The notes beneath the pieces are model-generated. The model did not search any database. It was not told the origin of the DNA and saw only the letters and a list, made by a program, of their open reading frames with translations. The position numbers and the translations under genes were made by a program. This document shows, one piece after another, positions 51,383 through 59,449 of a stretch of 64,000 nucleotides of DNA. Numbering within the stretch: position 1 is the stretch's first letter; each line of letters opens with the position of its first letter. Origin of the DNA: Planctomycetaceae bacterium (GTDB lineage Bacteria > Planctomycetota > Planctomycetia > Gemmatales > Gemmataceae); assembly GCA_013823135.1 (NCBI GenBank), contig PNLP01000013.1, positions 85,869 to 149,868 on the forward strand, in the 5' to 3' direction.

Positions 51383-51880
51383 ATGAAATCTCACCGGATA
51401 GCAAGGGTGTCGGAAGTGATCCGCGAGACCGCGGCGGAAGTCATCCTGTTTGAACTGAAAGACCCTCGAGTCAAGAACGTCACCGTCACCCGTGCCGAGG
51501 TGTCCGGCGATTTGCAGCACGCCAAGGTGTTCGTTTCGGTCATGGGCTCCGAGAAGGAGCAACAACTGACCATGCACGGCCTCAAGAGCGCTGCCGGGTT
51601 CGTTCAGACCAAGATCGCCAGCCAGCTTACCTCGCGTTATGTGCCGCACGTCACGTTCGTCCTGGATGACGGCGTCAAGAAGAGCGTCGAGATCGGCCGG
51701 ATGATCCGCGAGGAAAGCGAACGACTCGCCGCCGACCACGCCGCGGCGAATCCCAACGCCGATGACGAGACGGACGATGAAGAAGACGACGACGATCTCG
51801 ATTCGCCAGAAGAAGTGAAACACGCCGAGCAGCCCGGACCCGCCGACGGATCGGCGAACCACCCGGACTCATCCCGCTGA
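51383..51880 (+). CDS. rbfA: Ribosome-binding factor A
   Basis: A 165-residue RbfA, needed for late 16S rRNA/30S maturation. SHRIARVSEVIRETAAEVILFELKDPRVKNVTVTRAEVSGDLQHAKVFVSVMG is the conserved KH-like core, and YVPHVTFVLDDGVKKSVEIGRMIRE ends the domain. It carries an extra acidic tail (~residues 125-165, DDETDDEEDDDDLDSPEE) absent from short homologues. It belongs to the nusA-infB-ylxP-phosphatase-rbfA operon. Confidence 0.95.
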   Translation: MKSHRIARVSEVIRETAAEVILFELKDPRVKNVTVTRAEVSGDLQHAKVFVSVMGSEKEQQLTMHGLKSAAGFVQTKIASQLTSRYVPHVTFVLDDGVKKSVEIGRMIREESERLAADHAAANPNADDETDDEEDDDDLDSPEEVKHAEQPGPADGSANHPDSSR

Positions 51881-51901
51881 CCGGAAACGGAGTGGCCCCG
51901 C

Positions 51902-52627
51902 ATGCCGGCCATCACGAACAAACAGCAACTGCTGACCCAGAGCCAGACCGCACTCAAGAAGCGGTTTCCACTTCCCGAAGCGGACGAGGCCGAGCCGCGC
52001 CCGTTGCTGGAAGAGTTGATCTACGCCATCTGCCGCGAGGCGAGCACGTCGGCCGACGCCGACGCCGGCTACGCACGCCTCCGCAAGACGTTCGTTGACT
52101 GGAACGAAGTCCGCGTCAGTACTGTGCAGGAAGTCGGAGACGTGCTCCGTCCTCTGAGCGGCTCGGGAAGCCGGGCGAAGCGTATCATCGGCTTGCTGCA
52201 AGAGGTGTTCGAGGACAAGTACTCGTTCGACCTGAGCGAACTGGACAAGAAGGGGCTGAAGGACACCGCCCGCAAGCTGCGGTTCTACAAGGAAGGCGTG
52301 AACGACTACGCCGTGGCCTGGGTCATCCAGCGTACACTCGGCGGGCACGCCATTCCGCTGGATGAACCGACGTTGCGAGTGCTTCGCCGACTGGGTGTGA
52401 TCGAAGACTTCGATCCGGACAACCTGGAAGCGGTGCGCGGGAGCATCGAACACGTCATCCCCAAGACTCGCGGTTCGGAGTTCACGGATCTGATGAGCGT
52501 CCTCGCGAAGGAACTCTGCACCGAGCACGACCCGAACTGCCCCAACTGCCCGCTCAAGAGCGACTGCTCCTACGGCATCGAGCACGCCTCGAAGAAGTCC
52601 GAACCGAAGCCGAAGAAGTCGCGTTGA
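51902..52627 (+). CDS. Endonuclease III-like HhH-GPD protein with 4Fe-4S cluster
   Basis: A 241-residue helix-hairpin-helix glycosylase family member, 21 bases after rbfA. The 4Fe-4S loop C206-x6-C213-x2-C216-x5-C222 is intact. Asp154 in PLDEPTLRVLRRLG corresponds to the catalytic Asp position of VDTHVxRV in E. coli endonuclease III. The canonical LPGVGRKTA hairpin with the catalytic Lys is not present; FYKEGVNDYAVAWVI occupies that position. It may be a monofunctional glycosylase or have diverged substrate use. Confidence 0.85.
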   Translation: MPAITNKQQLLTQSQTALKKRFPLPEADEAEPRPLLEELIYAICREASTSADADAGYARLRKTFVDWNEVRVSTVQEVGDVLRPLSGSGSRAKRIIGLLQEVFEDKYSFDLSELDKKGLKDTARKLRFYKEGVNDYAVAWVIQRTLGGHAIPLDEPTLRVLRRLGVIEDFDPDNLEAVRGSIEHVIPKTRGSEFTDLMSVLAKELCTEHDPNCPNCPLKSDCSYGIEHASKKSEPKPKKSR

Positions 52628-52636
52628 TTGTGGGAA

Positions 52637-52780
52637 GACAAAAGCAGGATTAACCACAGAGCCACAGAGAGCACAGAGAAGACGAACACCGAGGAAAGAC
52701 AGAGTTCAAAAAGCTCTTCTCTCTGTGTTTGGTTGTTCCTCTGTGCTCTCTGTGGCTCTGTGGTTAATCCTGCTTTTGTC
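52637..52780. repeat. 42-bp perfect inverted repeat, AACCACAGAG family
   Basis: Arms at 52637-52678 and 52739-52780 are perfectly complementary over 42 bp and begin GACAAAAGCAGGATTAACCA. The 60-nt spacer contains GGAAAGACAGAG and further CTCTGTG segments. After it, TTTATCTGTGTTTCATCCGT and GTCTATCCGTGG form more copies of the same low-complexity repeat. A related fragment lies near 63920. It separates the endonuclease-like and hydrolase genes. Confidence 0.93.
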
Positions 52781-52847
52781 TTTATCTGTGTTTCATCCGT
52801 GTCTATCCGTGGCTACTCTTGTCTTCACATCACTGGAGACCACTGCC

Positions 52848-54992
52848 ATGCTCTCACGTCGTGAAATGCTCGCGCTGTCGGCCGCCACTGCTGCTGTCGG
52901 AACAACGGGTCTACACCCGCAGTTCGCATGGGCACTTGCCGACGATGCCGACCCCACCCGCGTCTTCACCGGTGACCAGAAGCCGACCGACGCCCGCCTC
53001 GGCGCACCACGGACGCTCAACGACTACATCCCTTTCTCGCCGCCGAAAACGAAAGAGGCCTGGGAAGCTCGTCGCGCCCAGCTTCGCGAACAACTCCTCG
53101 TCGCGAACGGTCTCTGGCCGATGCCCGAGAAGACGCCACTCAACGCGGTGATTCACGGCAAGATCGAACGCGACGGCTACACCATCGAGAAGGTGTACTT
53201 CGCGAGCATGCCGGGCCACTACGTCACGGGGAACCTCTACCGCCCTGTGCATGACTCCGATAAACCGCAGAAGCTACCCGGCGTGCTGTTCGCGCACGGT
53301 CACTGGGCGAACGGGCGATTCCACGACTCGGGGGAGAAGGCTGCGAAGGCGAGCGTTGATGCGAAGGGCGAGCCGGACATGGATCGCGGTCGCTTCTTCA
53401 TGCAGGCGCTGCCGGCCACGCTCGCGAAACTCGGGTTCGTGGTGTTCCAGTACGACATGGTCGGCTACGCCGACAGCACCGCGATCGTCCACCGCGAAGG
53501 GTTCAAGGACATCGCGGCTGAACTGCGGTTGCAGAGCCAGATGGGGCTTCAGACCTGGAATAGCGTGCGCTCGCTCGACTTCCTCGCGACGCTACCTGAT
53601 GTGGATGCGAAGCGTATCGGCATGACCGGGGCCAGCGGCGGCGGCACGCAAACCTTCATTTTGGCGGCCATCGACGACCGCATCGCAAGTGCGTTCCCCG
53701 CCGTGATGGTGAGTACGGGAATGCAGGGCGGTTGCGTGTGCGAGAACTGTTCGCTGTTGCGAGTCGGAACGGGGAACGTCGAGATCGCCGCGTTGTTCGC
53801 TCCGAAACCACAGGGCATGAGCGCCGCGAACGACTGGACCAAGGAGATGATGACGAAGGGCTACCCGGAACTGCAACAGCTTTACGACCTGTACGGTGCG
53901 AAGGACAAGGTGGCGGTGCGTGCGTGGCTGGAATACGGGCACCAGTACAACGTTCACGCTCGCGAGATGATGTACGGGTGGTTCCTGAAGCATCTCCAGG
54001 GGAAGGACGAGCAGGTAAAAGAGCCTGCGTTCAAGCCGACGCCGGTCGCGGAACTGTCCGTGTTCGACGACAAGCATCCACGGCCCAAGGACGAACTGAA
54101 CGCAAAAGATCTCCGCGAGGCGATGACGACGGCGAGCAACTCGCAGTTCTTCAAACTGTTGCCAAAGGACGCCGCGGGCCTGAAGGAGTTCAAGCGAGTA
54201 GTGGGCACGGCGTTGCGGGTGATGGTGAACAGTGAGTTGCCGAAGGAGATAGTCGAGCGAACCGTGTCGCCAGAGTCGAAGATCGACGGCCACACGCTCA
54301 TCAAGAGAGTCTTTGGTCGGCCAAACGAGAAGGACGCGATTCCAACCATTGCTGTCCTTGGTGAGAAGCCAAAGGCGCGTCATTTCGTCATTTGGCTGCA
54401 TCCGAAGGGGAAGGCGAGCCTGATCGAGAATGGGAAAGTGATTCCCGCTGTGAAGACCCTGACGGACGCGGGGTTCACGGTGGTAGCGCCTGATCTCCTC
54501 GGAATCGGTGAAAACGCTTTCCCGAAGCCATTCCCCGTGGACAAGAACTTCGCCGGGTACACCTACGGCTACAACCGCTCCTTGTTGGCCAATCGCGTTC
54601 ACGATGCCCTGACGATTATTGCTATCCGCGATCCCAAAATTCAGGAGGTCCGTCTCGTTGGATGGGCTGAGATGGGACCGGTTGCGATTCTGGCGAAGGC
54701 GCTGGCTGGCGATGCGGTGAAGAAGACCGCCGCGGACATTAACGGGTTCAACTTCGAGAATATCCAGGACGCGAACGACCCGATGACGCTTCCCGGCGCG
54801 TTGAAGTACGGCGGCATGGGCGGGTTCCTGGGCCTGTGTGCTCCGGGCGAGGTACTCGTTCACGATCAGCAGGGGACCGGCATCGGGAACCTGTCGCGGG
54901 CTTGCTACGAGGCCGCGGGGGCCGAGGATAATCTCGATCGCAACGCCGAGAAACTCGATGCCGCCAAGGTTGTCGAGTGGTTGGTGAAGTAA
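52848..54992 (+). CDS. Exported alpha/beta hydrolase (acetyl-xylan esterase-like)
   Basis: A 714-residue protein from ATG 52848 with a Tat-type signal (MLSRREMLALSAATAAVGTTG). A central alpha/beta hydrolase domain has GVLFAHGHWANGRF near residue 142, FVVFQYDMVGYADS near 205, and the nucleophile elbow GMTGASGGGTQTF with Ser near residue 264, resembling acetyl-xylan esterase-type enzymes. LEYGHQYNVHAREMMYGWF near 365 probably contributes the catalytic His. A second ~300-residue C-terminal part again looks hydrolase-like (FVIWLHPKGKAS..VVAPDLLGIGEN), but its Ser motif is not obvious. Polysaccharide deacetylation is a plausible role. Confidence 0.85.
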   Translation: MLSRREMLALSAATAAVGTTGLHPQFAWALADDADPTRVFTGDQKPTDARLGAPRTLNDYIPFSPPKTKEAWEARRAQLREQLLVANGLWPMPEKTPLNAVIHGKIERDGYTIEKVYFASMPGHYVTGNLYRPVHDSDKPQKLPGVLFAHGHWANGRFHDSGEKAAKASVDAKGEPDMDRGRFFMQALPATLAKLGFVVFQYDMVGYADSTAIVHREGFKDIAAELRLQSQMGLQTWNSVRSLDFLATLPDVDAKRIGMTGASGGGTQTFILAAIDDRIASAFPAVMVSTGMQGGCVCENCSLLRVGTGNVEIAALFAPKPQGMSAANDWTKEMMTKGYPELQQLYDLYGAKDKVAVRAWLEYGHQYNVHAREMMYGWFLKHLQGKDEQVKEPAFKPTPVAELSVFDDKHPRPKDELNAKDLREAMTTASNSQFFKLLPKDAAGLKEFKRVVGTALRVMVNSELPKEIVERTVSPESKIDGHTLIKRVFGRPNEKDAIPTIAVLGEKPKARHFVIWLHPKGKASLIENGKVIPAVKTLTDAGFTVVAPDLLGIGENAFPKPFPVDKNFAGYTYGYNRSLLANRVHDALTIIAIRDPKIQEVRLVGWAEMGPVAILAKALAGDAVKKTAADINGFNFENIQDANDPMTLPGALKYGGMGGFLGLCAPGEVLVHDQQGTGIGNLSRACYEAAGAEDNLDRNAEKLDAAKVVEWLVK

Positions 54993-54995
54993 CCG

Positions 54996-55097
54996 TGTCG
55001 CACCCTTTCAGGGTGCAATCTTTCGTGTGGCCGCATACCCAGGGCAACGCCCTGGGTTGTGGACATCAACCCCAATGCACCCTGAAAGGGTGCGACA
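54996..55097. repeat. CACCCTTTCAGGGTG composite palindrome
   Basis: Outer arms TGTCGCACCCTTTCAGGGTG.. (from 54996) and ..CACCCTGAAAGGGTGCGACA (to 55097), 22 bp each and perfect, surround an inner hairpin ACCCAGGGC/GCCCTGGGT (55037-55057). The outer module is the same as the inner one at 9242-9303 but arranged in the opposite topology. Starts 3 bases after the hydrolase stop. Confidence 0.9.
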
Positions 55098-55117
55098 ACG
55101 TCAGGTTGTCTTGCTCC

Positions 55118-56176
55118 ATGACACGCTACGCACTCATTCCGCTGTTACTGCTGCTCGCGTTGTGGGGCCGTACCGCGTTCTACTCGGTCGATCAGGCCGA
55201 GTTCGTGTACGTCACACGCTTCGGCGACCCCATCGCGATCCACGATGGTGCCAACGACGCGGGGCTTCACACGAAACTGCCGTGGCCCATCGATTCCGTG
55301 CAGCGCATCGACCGCCGCATACAGTCCATTGACCTGCCGGCCGTCGAAGTGCTGACTCGCGATCGTGCGCGTGACGTTGTTCAACAAACGGTCGGTTCCA
55401 CGCTCACCGTCGATGCCACGATCATCTGGAAGATCCCCGACGCGAAAGCCGCTGACCAGTTCTTCCGCGCGGTTCGCACTCCCGAGCAAGCCAAGAAGAT
55501 CCTCGGACCGCTCGTGAATGGGCGACTCTCAGCGGTCATCAGCACGGTTCCAGTCGAGTACCTCATCGATGTGGTGGACGTGCAAACCGCTGCCGCCGCC
55601 GTGGTCGGGGTCGCGGCCGCGTTGCCCGGTGACGCCGTGTTCCGGGCCGCCGATGCCCGCGTGATTGACGAGCGTGTCGAGCGGATTCGCCAGCGGTTGC
55701 TCGGCGACGAAGGCTTGACTGGCGGCGCTTCCTCCGCGGCCGAGAACCTGCGTGCACGGGCTCTGAGCGAGTACGGCATCGACATTGTGGACGTGCGAAT
55801 CCGACGATTCAGCTACCCTGAAGCGGTGCGAGCGAAGATCGCGGAGCGTATCCGCAGCGAGCGCGACAAAAAGGCCGCGGACTACGAGAGCGAAGGCCGC
55901 AAACGCGCCGCCGACATCACCACCGACGCGGATCGCGCCGCACGCACGAGCGAAGCCGACGCCCGCGCGAAGAAGACCGTCATCGAAGGGCAGGCGAACG
56001 CCGAGGCCAAACGAATCCTCGCTCTGGCGTGGTCGCAGGATCGCGAGTTCTACCTGTTCCTATCGAACCTCCGGGCCTTCCAACGCATGATGGAAAACAC
56101 CCGCGACGTGTGGCTTCTCAGCACCAAGAACCCGCTGCTGAAACCGTTGCAGGGGCCGCCCGTGGCACCGAAATGA
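55118..56176 (+). CDS. SPFH/Band 7 family protein, HflC-like
   Basis: A 352-residue protein from ATG 55118 with one N-terminal anchor (YALIPLLLLLALWGRTAF). It continues YSVDQAEFVYVTRFGDPIAIHDGANDAGLHTKLPWPIDSVQRIDRRIQ, the SPFH signature of the HflC type. A helical region RIRSERDKKAADYESEGRKRAADITTDADRAARTSEADARAKKTVIEGQANAEAKRI is the coiled-coil flotillin-like part. HflKC complexes bound FtsH activity at the membrane. The partner gene follows after a strong hairpin; no ftsH lies next to it. Confidence 0.9.
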   Translation: MTRYALIPLLLLLALWGRTAFYSVDQAEFVYVTRFGDPIAIHDGANDAGLHTKLPWPIDSVQRIDRRIQSIDLPAVEVLTRDRARDVVQQTVGSTLTVDATIIWKIPDAKAADQFFRAVRTPEQAKKILGPLVNGRLSAVISTVPVEYLIDVVDVQTAAAAVVGVAAALPGDAVFRAADARVIDERVERIRQRLLGDEGLTGGASSAAENLRARALSEYGIDIVDVRIRRFSYPEAVRAKIAERIRSERDKKAADYESEGRKRAADITTDADRAARTSEADARAKKTVIEGQANAEAKRILALAWSQDREFYLFLSNLRAFQRMMENTRDVWLLSTKNPLLKPLQGPPVAPK

Positions 56177-56182
56177 CACTGT

Positions 56183-56230
56183 TTAGCCGCGACTGAAGGG
56201 AGCGTTCTCGCTCCCTTCAGTCGCGGCTAA
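56183..56230. repeat. TTAGCCGCGACTGAAGGGAGCG palindrome in the SPFH pair
   Basis: Perfect 22-bp arms at 56183-56204 and 56209-56230 with a 4-nt TTCT loop, beginning six bases past the HflC-like stop. A matching 13-nt half, GTTTAGCCGCGAC, occurs at 51347 at the end of the phosphatase gene. It ends 14 bases before the next start. Confidence 0.93.
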
Positions 56231-56244
56231 TCACGGAACGTTGC

Positions 56245-57186
56245 ATGTTTCGCGTTCGCTATCTCGTGGCAATCGCGCTCGTCGCGTACATGCTCACCGG
56301 CATCGCCCAGGTGTCGCCGGAGGAGCGCGTCATCGTGCGGCGTTTCGGGCAGGTCGTCGCGCGGCCCGGTCCGGGGCTGTGGGTCGGCCTACCGTGGGGT
56401 ATCGACCGCATCGACCGCGTGCCGGTTCGCACGGCTCTGCAACTCACGGTTGGATACGATCCGCAAACCGCGTCCGATGCGAGCGGCACGCCACCGGGCC
56501 AGTTCCTCACCGGCGACCAGAACCTCGTCAACGTGCAACTCGTGCTCGACTACGCCATCGGCGAAACGGACGCCGACCTCGACGACTTCGTGAACCACCG
56601 CGATCGCGTGGACGCAACGCTCGCTCGCATCACGGAAGCGGCCGTCGCGGAGTGGGTCGCGGGGCGGGGCGTCGATCGCGTCCTCATCACCGGGAACGCC
56701 GCGTTGCCCGCGTGGGTCATGGCGCGGGTCGGCGAGCGTCTGCCGGCGTACCACCTCGGCATCAGGTTACAGCGGGTGAGTGTGGGCTACCTCGCGCCGC
56801 CGGAAGAAGTGCGGGCCGCGTTCGAAGCGGTCACCCAGGCCCAGACAGGCATCCGCACCCGCGAGTTCCAGGCACTTCAAGAGAAGGAACAACGCGAACG
56901 GCAATCGGACGCACTGCGGTACAAGTTGAGCCAGGAAGCCGAGGAGTTTCGCGACACGCAACTGCGACAGGCACGGGCCGAAGCCGCGGCCTTCCTCGAC
57001 GAGCTTACCGCTTACCGCGAGGTGGCCAGGAACAACCCCGACTCGCTGGCGTTCATCTGGTGGGCCGAGATGAGCAAGGCGATGGAAGGTCTCGAAGCAC
57101 GCGGCGGCAAAGTCCGACCGCTCGACCAACACCTCCAAAACGGCGACCTGAACCTGACCGAGTTTGTGCCCATCCCCAAGCGGTGA
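56245..57186 (+). CDS. SPFH/Band 7 family protein, HflK-like
   Basis: A 313-residue protein with N-terminal helix VRYLVAIALVAYMLTGIAQV followed by SPEERVIVRRFGQVVARPGPGLWVGLPWGIDRIDRVPVR, the SPFH start typical of HflK. FLTGDQNLVNVQLVLDYAIGE is well conserved, and a coiled-coil (EKEQRERQSDALRYKLSQEAEEFRDTQLRQARAEAAAFLDEL) follows. It pairs with the upstream HflC-like gene. Gene order is reversed relative to the usual hflK-hflC. Confidence 0.88.
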   Translation: MFRVRYLVAIALVAYMLTGIAQVSPEERVIVRRFGQVVARPGPGLWVGLPWGIDRIDRVPVRTALQLTVGYDPQTASDASGTPPGQFLTGDQNLVNVQLVLDYAIGETDADLDDFVNHRDRVDATLARITEAAVAEWVAGRGVDRVLITGNAALPAWVMARVGERLPAYHLGIRLQRVSVGYLAPPEEVRAAFEAVTQAQTGIRTREFQALQEKEQRERQSDALRYKLSQEAEEFRDTQLRQARAEAAAFLDELTAYREVARNNPDSLAFIWWAEMSKAMEGLEARGGKVRPLDQHLQNGDLNLTEFVPIPKR

Positions 57187-57196
57187 CAACTCGCTG

Positions 57197-57949
57197 TCAC
57201 TCTCGCAGTGTCAGGATCGGTCCTGAGCCGCTAGGCAGCACAGCGGTTCGTGCCACGGCTCGTTCGGCGTCGGCGGCGCGGCGGTTCCCCATGCGGTCAT
57301 ACACCTCAGCGAGGCGTAACCGCACGCGGGCGTCACCGGGGTTCAGTTCCTTCGCCTCGGTCAGTGCCTTCATCGCCTTGCACAACATCTCTTCGCAGAA
57401 CCCCTCGTCGCGATCGGGTAAGCCGTCCTGCTCTTCCGTGAGCAGCAGTAGCCCCACGCCGCGGTGGAAGACCTCGGTGTTGCGGTCGCCGTCTCGCTGG
57501 GCGAGTTCCATCAGGCGCGTGTGAACGTGGACGAGGTGCTTGCGAGGAACGCCGGTCGAACGCCGGGCGTCGATCGCGAATCGCTCGTAGTGAACCTTCG
57601 CCGTTTCCTCGCGGCCAACCCGCACGAGCAAATCCGCGAGTTGCGCACGGAACATCAACTGATCCGGGTGCTCGCGAACGTGTGATTCGAGGTGAACGGC
57701 CGCGTTCGCGTGATCGCCACGCACGAGGCACTCGGCTGCAAGCGACAGCGGATCGGGTGCTGGGTCGGGCTCGGCTTCCAGACGCGGTTCGGTCGCTGAA
57801 GCGGGAACCACAACCGATTGCTTGGCCGCGACTCGAGGAGGAGCGCTGACCACGGGAACCGGCTCCGTCGGTGCGGGGGCGGGCGAAGTCTTCAGCGACT
57901 CGCAGCCCGCAAACCCAATCACCGCGACCATCGCCCAACGGCGAGCCAT
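57197..57949 (-). CDS. TPR-containing lipoprotein
   Basis: A 250-residue protein with a probable lipobox MARRWAMVAVIGFAGC (Cys16) and a Pro/Ala-rich linker. Tetratricopeptide-like units follow, e.g. AAECLVRGDHANAAVHLESHVREHPDQLMFRAQLADLLVRVGREETAKVHYERF and ALTEAKELNPGDARVRLRLAEVYDRMGNRRAADAERAV. It is convergent with the SPFH gene, with ten bases between their stops. TPR lipoproteins act as protein-interaction scaffolds in the envelope; no partner is known. Confidence 0.8.
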   Translation of the reverse strand: MARRWAMVAVIGFAGCESLKTSPAPAPTEPVPVVSAPPRVAAKQSVVVPASATEPRLEAEPDPAPDPLSLAAECLVRGDHANAAVHLESHVREHPDQLMFRAQLADLLVRVGREETAKVHYERFAIDARRSTGVPRKHLVHVHTRLMELAQRDGDRNTEVFHRGVGLLLLTEEQDGLPDRDEGFCEEMLCKAMKALTEAKELNPGDARVRLRLAEVYDRMGNRRAADAERAVARTAVLPSGSGPILTLRE

Positions 57950-58080
57950 ACCGGTTCCTCCGCGAGGGGTACGCAGAAGAAATCGACGGGGCTGGTTATG
58001 CGGGATTATGCGAACGGGGAAAGCTGGCGAAGTGCGGCGAGAAGATGGGCAATGTGGAATGGTCGCAACAGGTATTCCGT

Positions 58081-58130
58081 TTAGTGGCGACCCGCCGGGA
58101 GCGTACGCGCTCCCGGCGGGTCACCGCTAA
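58081..58130. repeat. TTAG..GGGAGCG palindrome after the sigma factor gene
   Basis: Arms at 58081-58103 and 58108-58130 are 23 bases long with two mismatches, loop TACG. It carries the TTAGYGG/CCGCTAA end motif. The minus-strand sigma factor gene stops 8 bases away, at 58138. Confidence 0.9.
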
Positions 58131-58137
58131 CCAGTGG

Positions 58138-58974
58138 TCACTCGCCGCTGAGGCTATCGCTGAGCTTCGCGAGCGCTTCGCTTTCGATCTGGCGGACGCG
58201 TTCGCGGGTCAGGTTCAGGGACTCCCCGATTTCCTTGAGCGTCTTCGGCTCTTCATCATCGAGGCCGAACCGCATCCGCAACACGGTCGCTTCCCGCTTA
58301 TCCATCTTGTCCAGCAACTGCATAACCTGTTTCAGATCATCAGTTTCCACCATCTCCATGTCCGGCGTCTTCGCCCGCCCGTCCATCAGCATCTCGTCGA
58401 TGCTCCAGCCCGCCTCGGTCTGGTCGGTCTGCGGTGCCGCGTTGTAAACGCGAATCGCCTTCTTGATGATGTTGAGCTTCTTCTTCGGCAGGCCAAGTAA
58501 CTTGGCGACTTCCTCGTGCGTCGGAGCGCGGCCGAGTTCGTCGTTGAGCTTGTTGGTCGCGCGTCGCCACTTGGCGAGCAGTTCGACCATGTAGGCCGGA
58601 ATGCGGATCGTCTTGGCGGTGTTGACCAGCGCCCGCTTGATGCTCTGCTTGATCCAGTAGCTGGCATAGGTGCTGAAACGCGTTCCCATGACCGGGTCGA
58701 ACCCTTCGACCGCACGGAGCAGGCCGAGGTTTCCTTCCTCGATCAAGTCTTGCAGAGCAAGTCCTTTGCCTGTGTAGCCGCGGGCAATGTTCACCACGAG
58801 CCGCAGGTTCGCCCGAACCATCTGATCGCGGGCTTCGGTGTCACCAACCGCGATCTTGCGAGCGAGATCTTTCTCCTGGTCGGCCGACAGGAGCGCTGTC
58901 TCGTTGATTTCCCGAAGGTAGGTTTCCAGTGGCGATTGCACCACGTCCGGGCGATAGCGGCGGAGTCGCGACAT
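58138..58974 (-). CDS. RNA polymerase sigma-70 family factor, primary-like
   Basis: A 278-residue sigma factor from ATG 58974 (MSRLRRYRPDVVQSPLETYLREI). Region 1.2 is present (SPLETYLREINETALLSADQEKDLARKI), followed by region 2 (DLIEEGNLGLLRAVEGFDPVMGTRFSTYASYWIKQSIKRAL), region 3 and region 4 (TLKEIGESLNLTRERVRQIESEALAKL). Region 1.1 is missing, so it is a short primary-like or group 2 sigma factor rather than a full RpoD. Its own promoter lies in the ~475-bp gap upstream. Confidence 0.93.
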   Translation of the reverse strand: MSRLRRYRPDVVQSPLETYLREINETALLSADQEKDLARKIAVGDTEARDQMVRANLRLVVNIARGYTGKGLALQDLIEEGNLGLLRAVEGFDPVMGTRFSTYASYWIKQSIKRALVNTAKTIRIPAYMVELLAKWRRATNKLNDELGRAPTHEEVAKLLGLPKKKLNIIKKAIRVYNAAPQTDQTEAGWSIDEMLMDGRAKTPDMEMVETDDLKQVMQLLDKMDKREATVLRMRFGLDDEEPKTLKEIGESLNLTRERVRQIESEALAKLSDSLSGE

Positions 58975-59449
58975 GAGAGAGCATCCTGTCAACTGAGTTA
59001 CCGGCGTCGGTCGCGGTTGGTCGGCGTCTTGCCGCAGTTAGACCCATCATCCGGCCTAACCGATTCAGGTTTCACGCGACAGATGATGGCTGCCGCTGAG
59101 TCAACCCGCAAGAACGTATCGACCGTTGAAACGATAACCTGGATAAAGGTGGCCTGTTAACTCGCTACCGACTGGAGAAAGCGACCGGTACTGACCATAC
59201 ATCACGCACAACCCGAACACCGAGCCCTCGACGGACGAAAAACCTGACCAAACTGCCGCCACCGTGCCGAAACGCAGACAAGTCAAGATAAGCCGGTTGG
59301 ATGGGTTATGCTGCGACCTCAACGATTAACCATATCTGATAGCTGTGTCGGGTTTCAACTGATTTCCAGCAATCCCGGGGTTTATTCCCAAACCGTACAG
59401 AAATAGTATACATATTACCAGTATTCATCAAGCTGGGAATGAAGAATGG
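58975..59449. other. Non-coding gap between sigma factor and ABC permease genes
   Basis: No gene was found. It contains the sigma factor promoter on the minus strand and lies downstream of the permease gene's stop. The stretch 59330-59440 is visibly AT-rich. No clear terminator was seen for the permease gene. Confidence 0.5.

Noticed and set aside
56241..57524. Plus-strand open frame of 427 codons overlapping the HflK-like gene
   Set aside because: Arg-rich alternative frame; the HflK-like frame has clear SPFH motifs.
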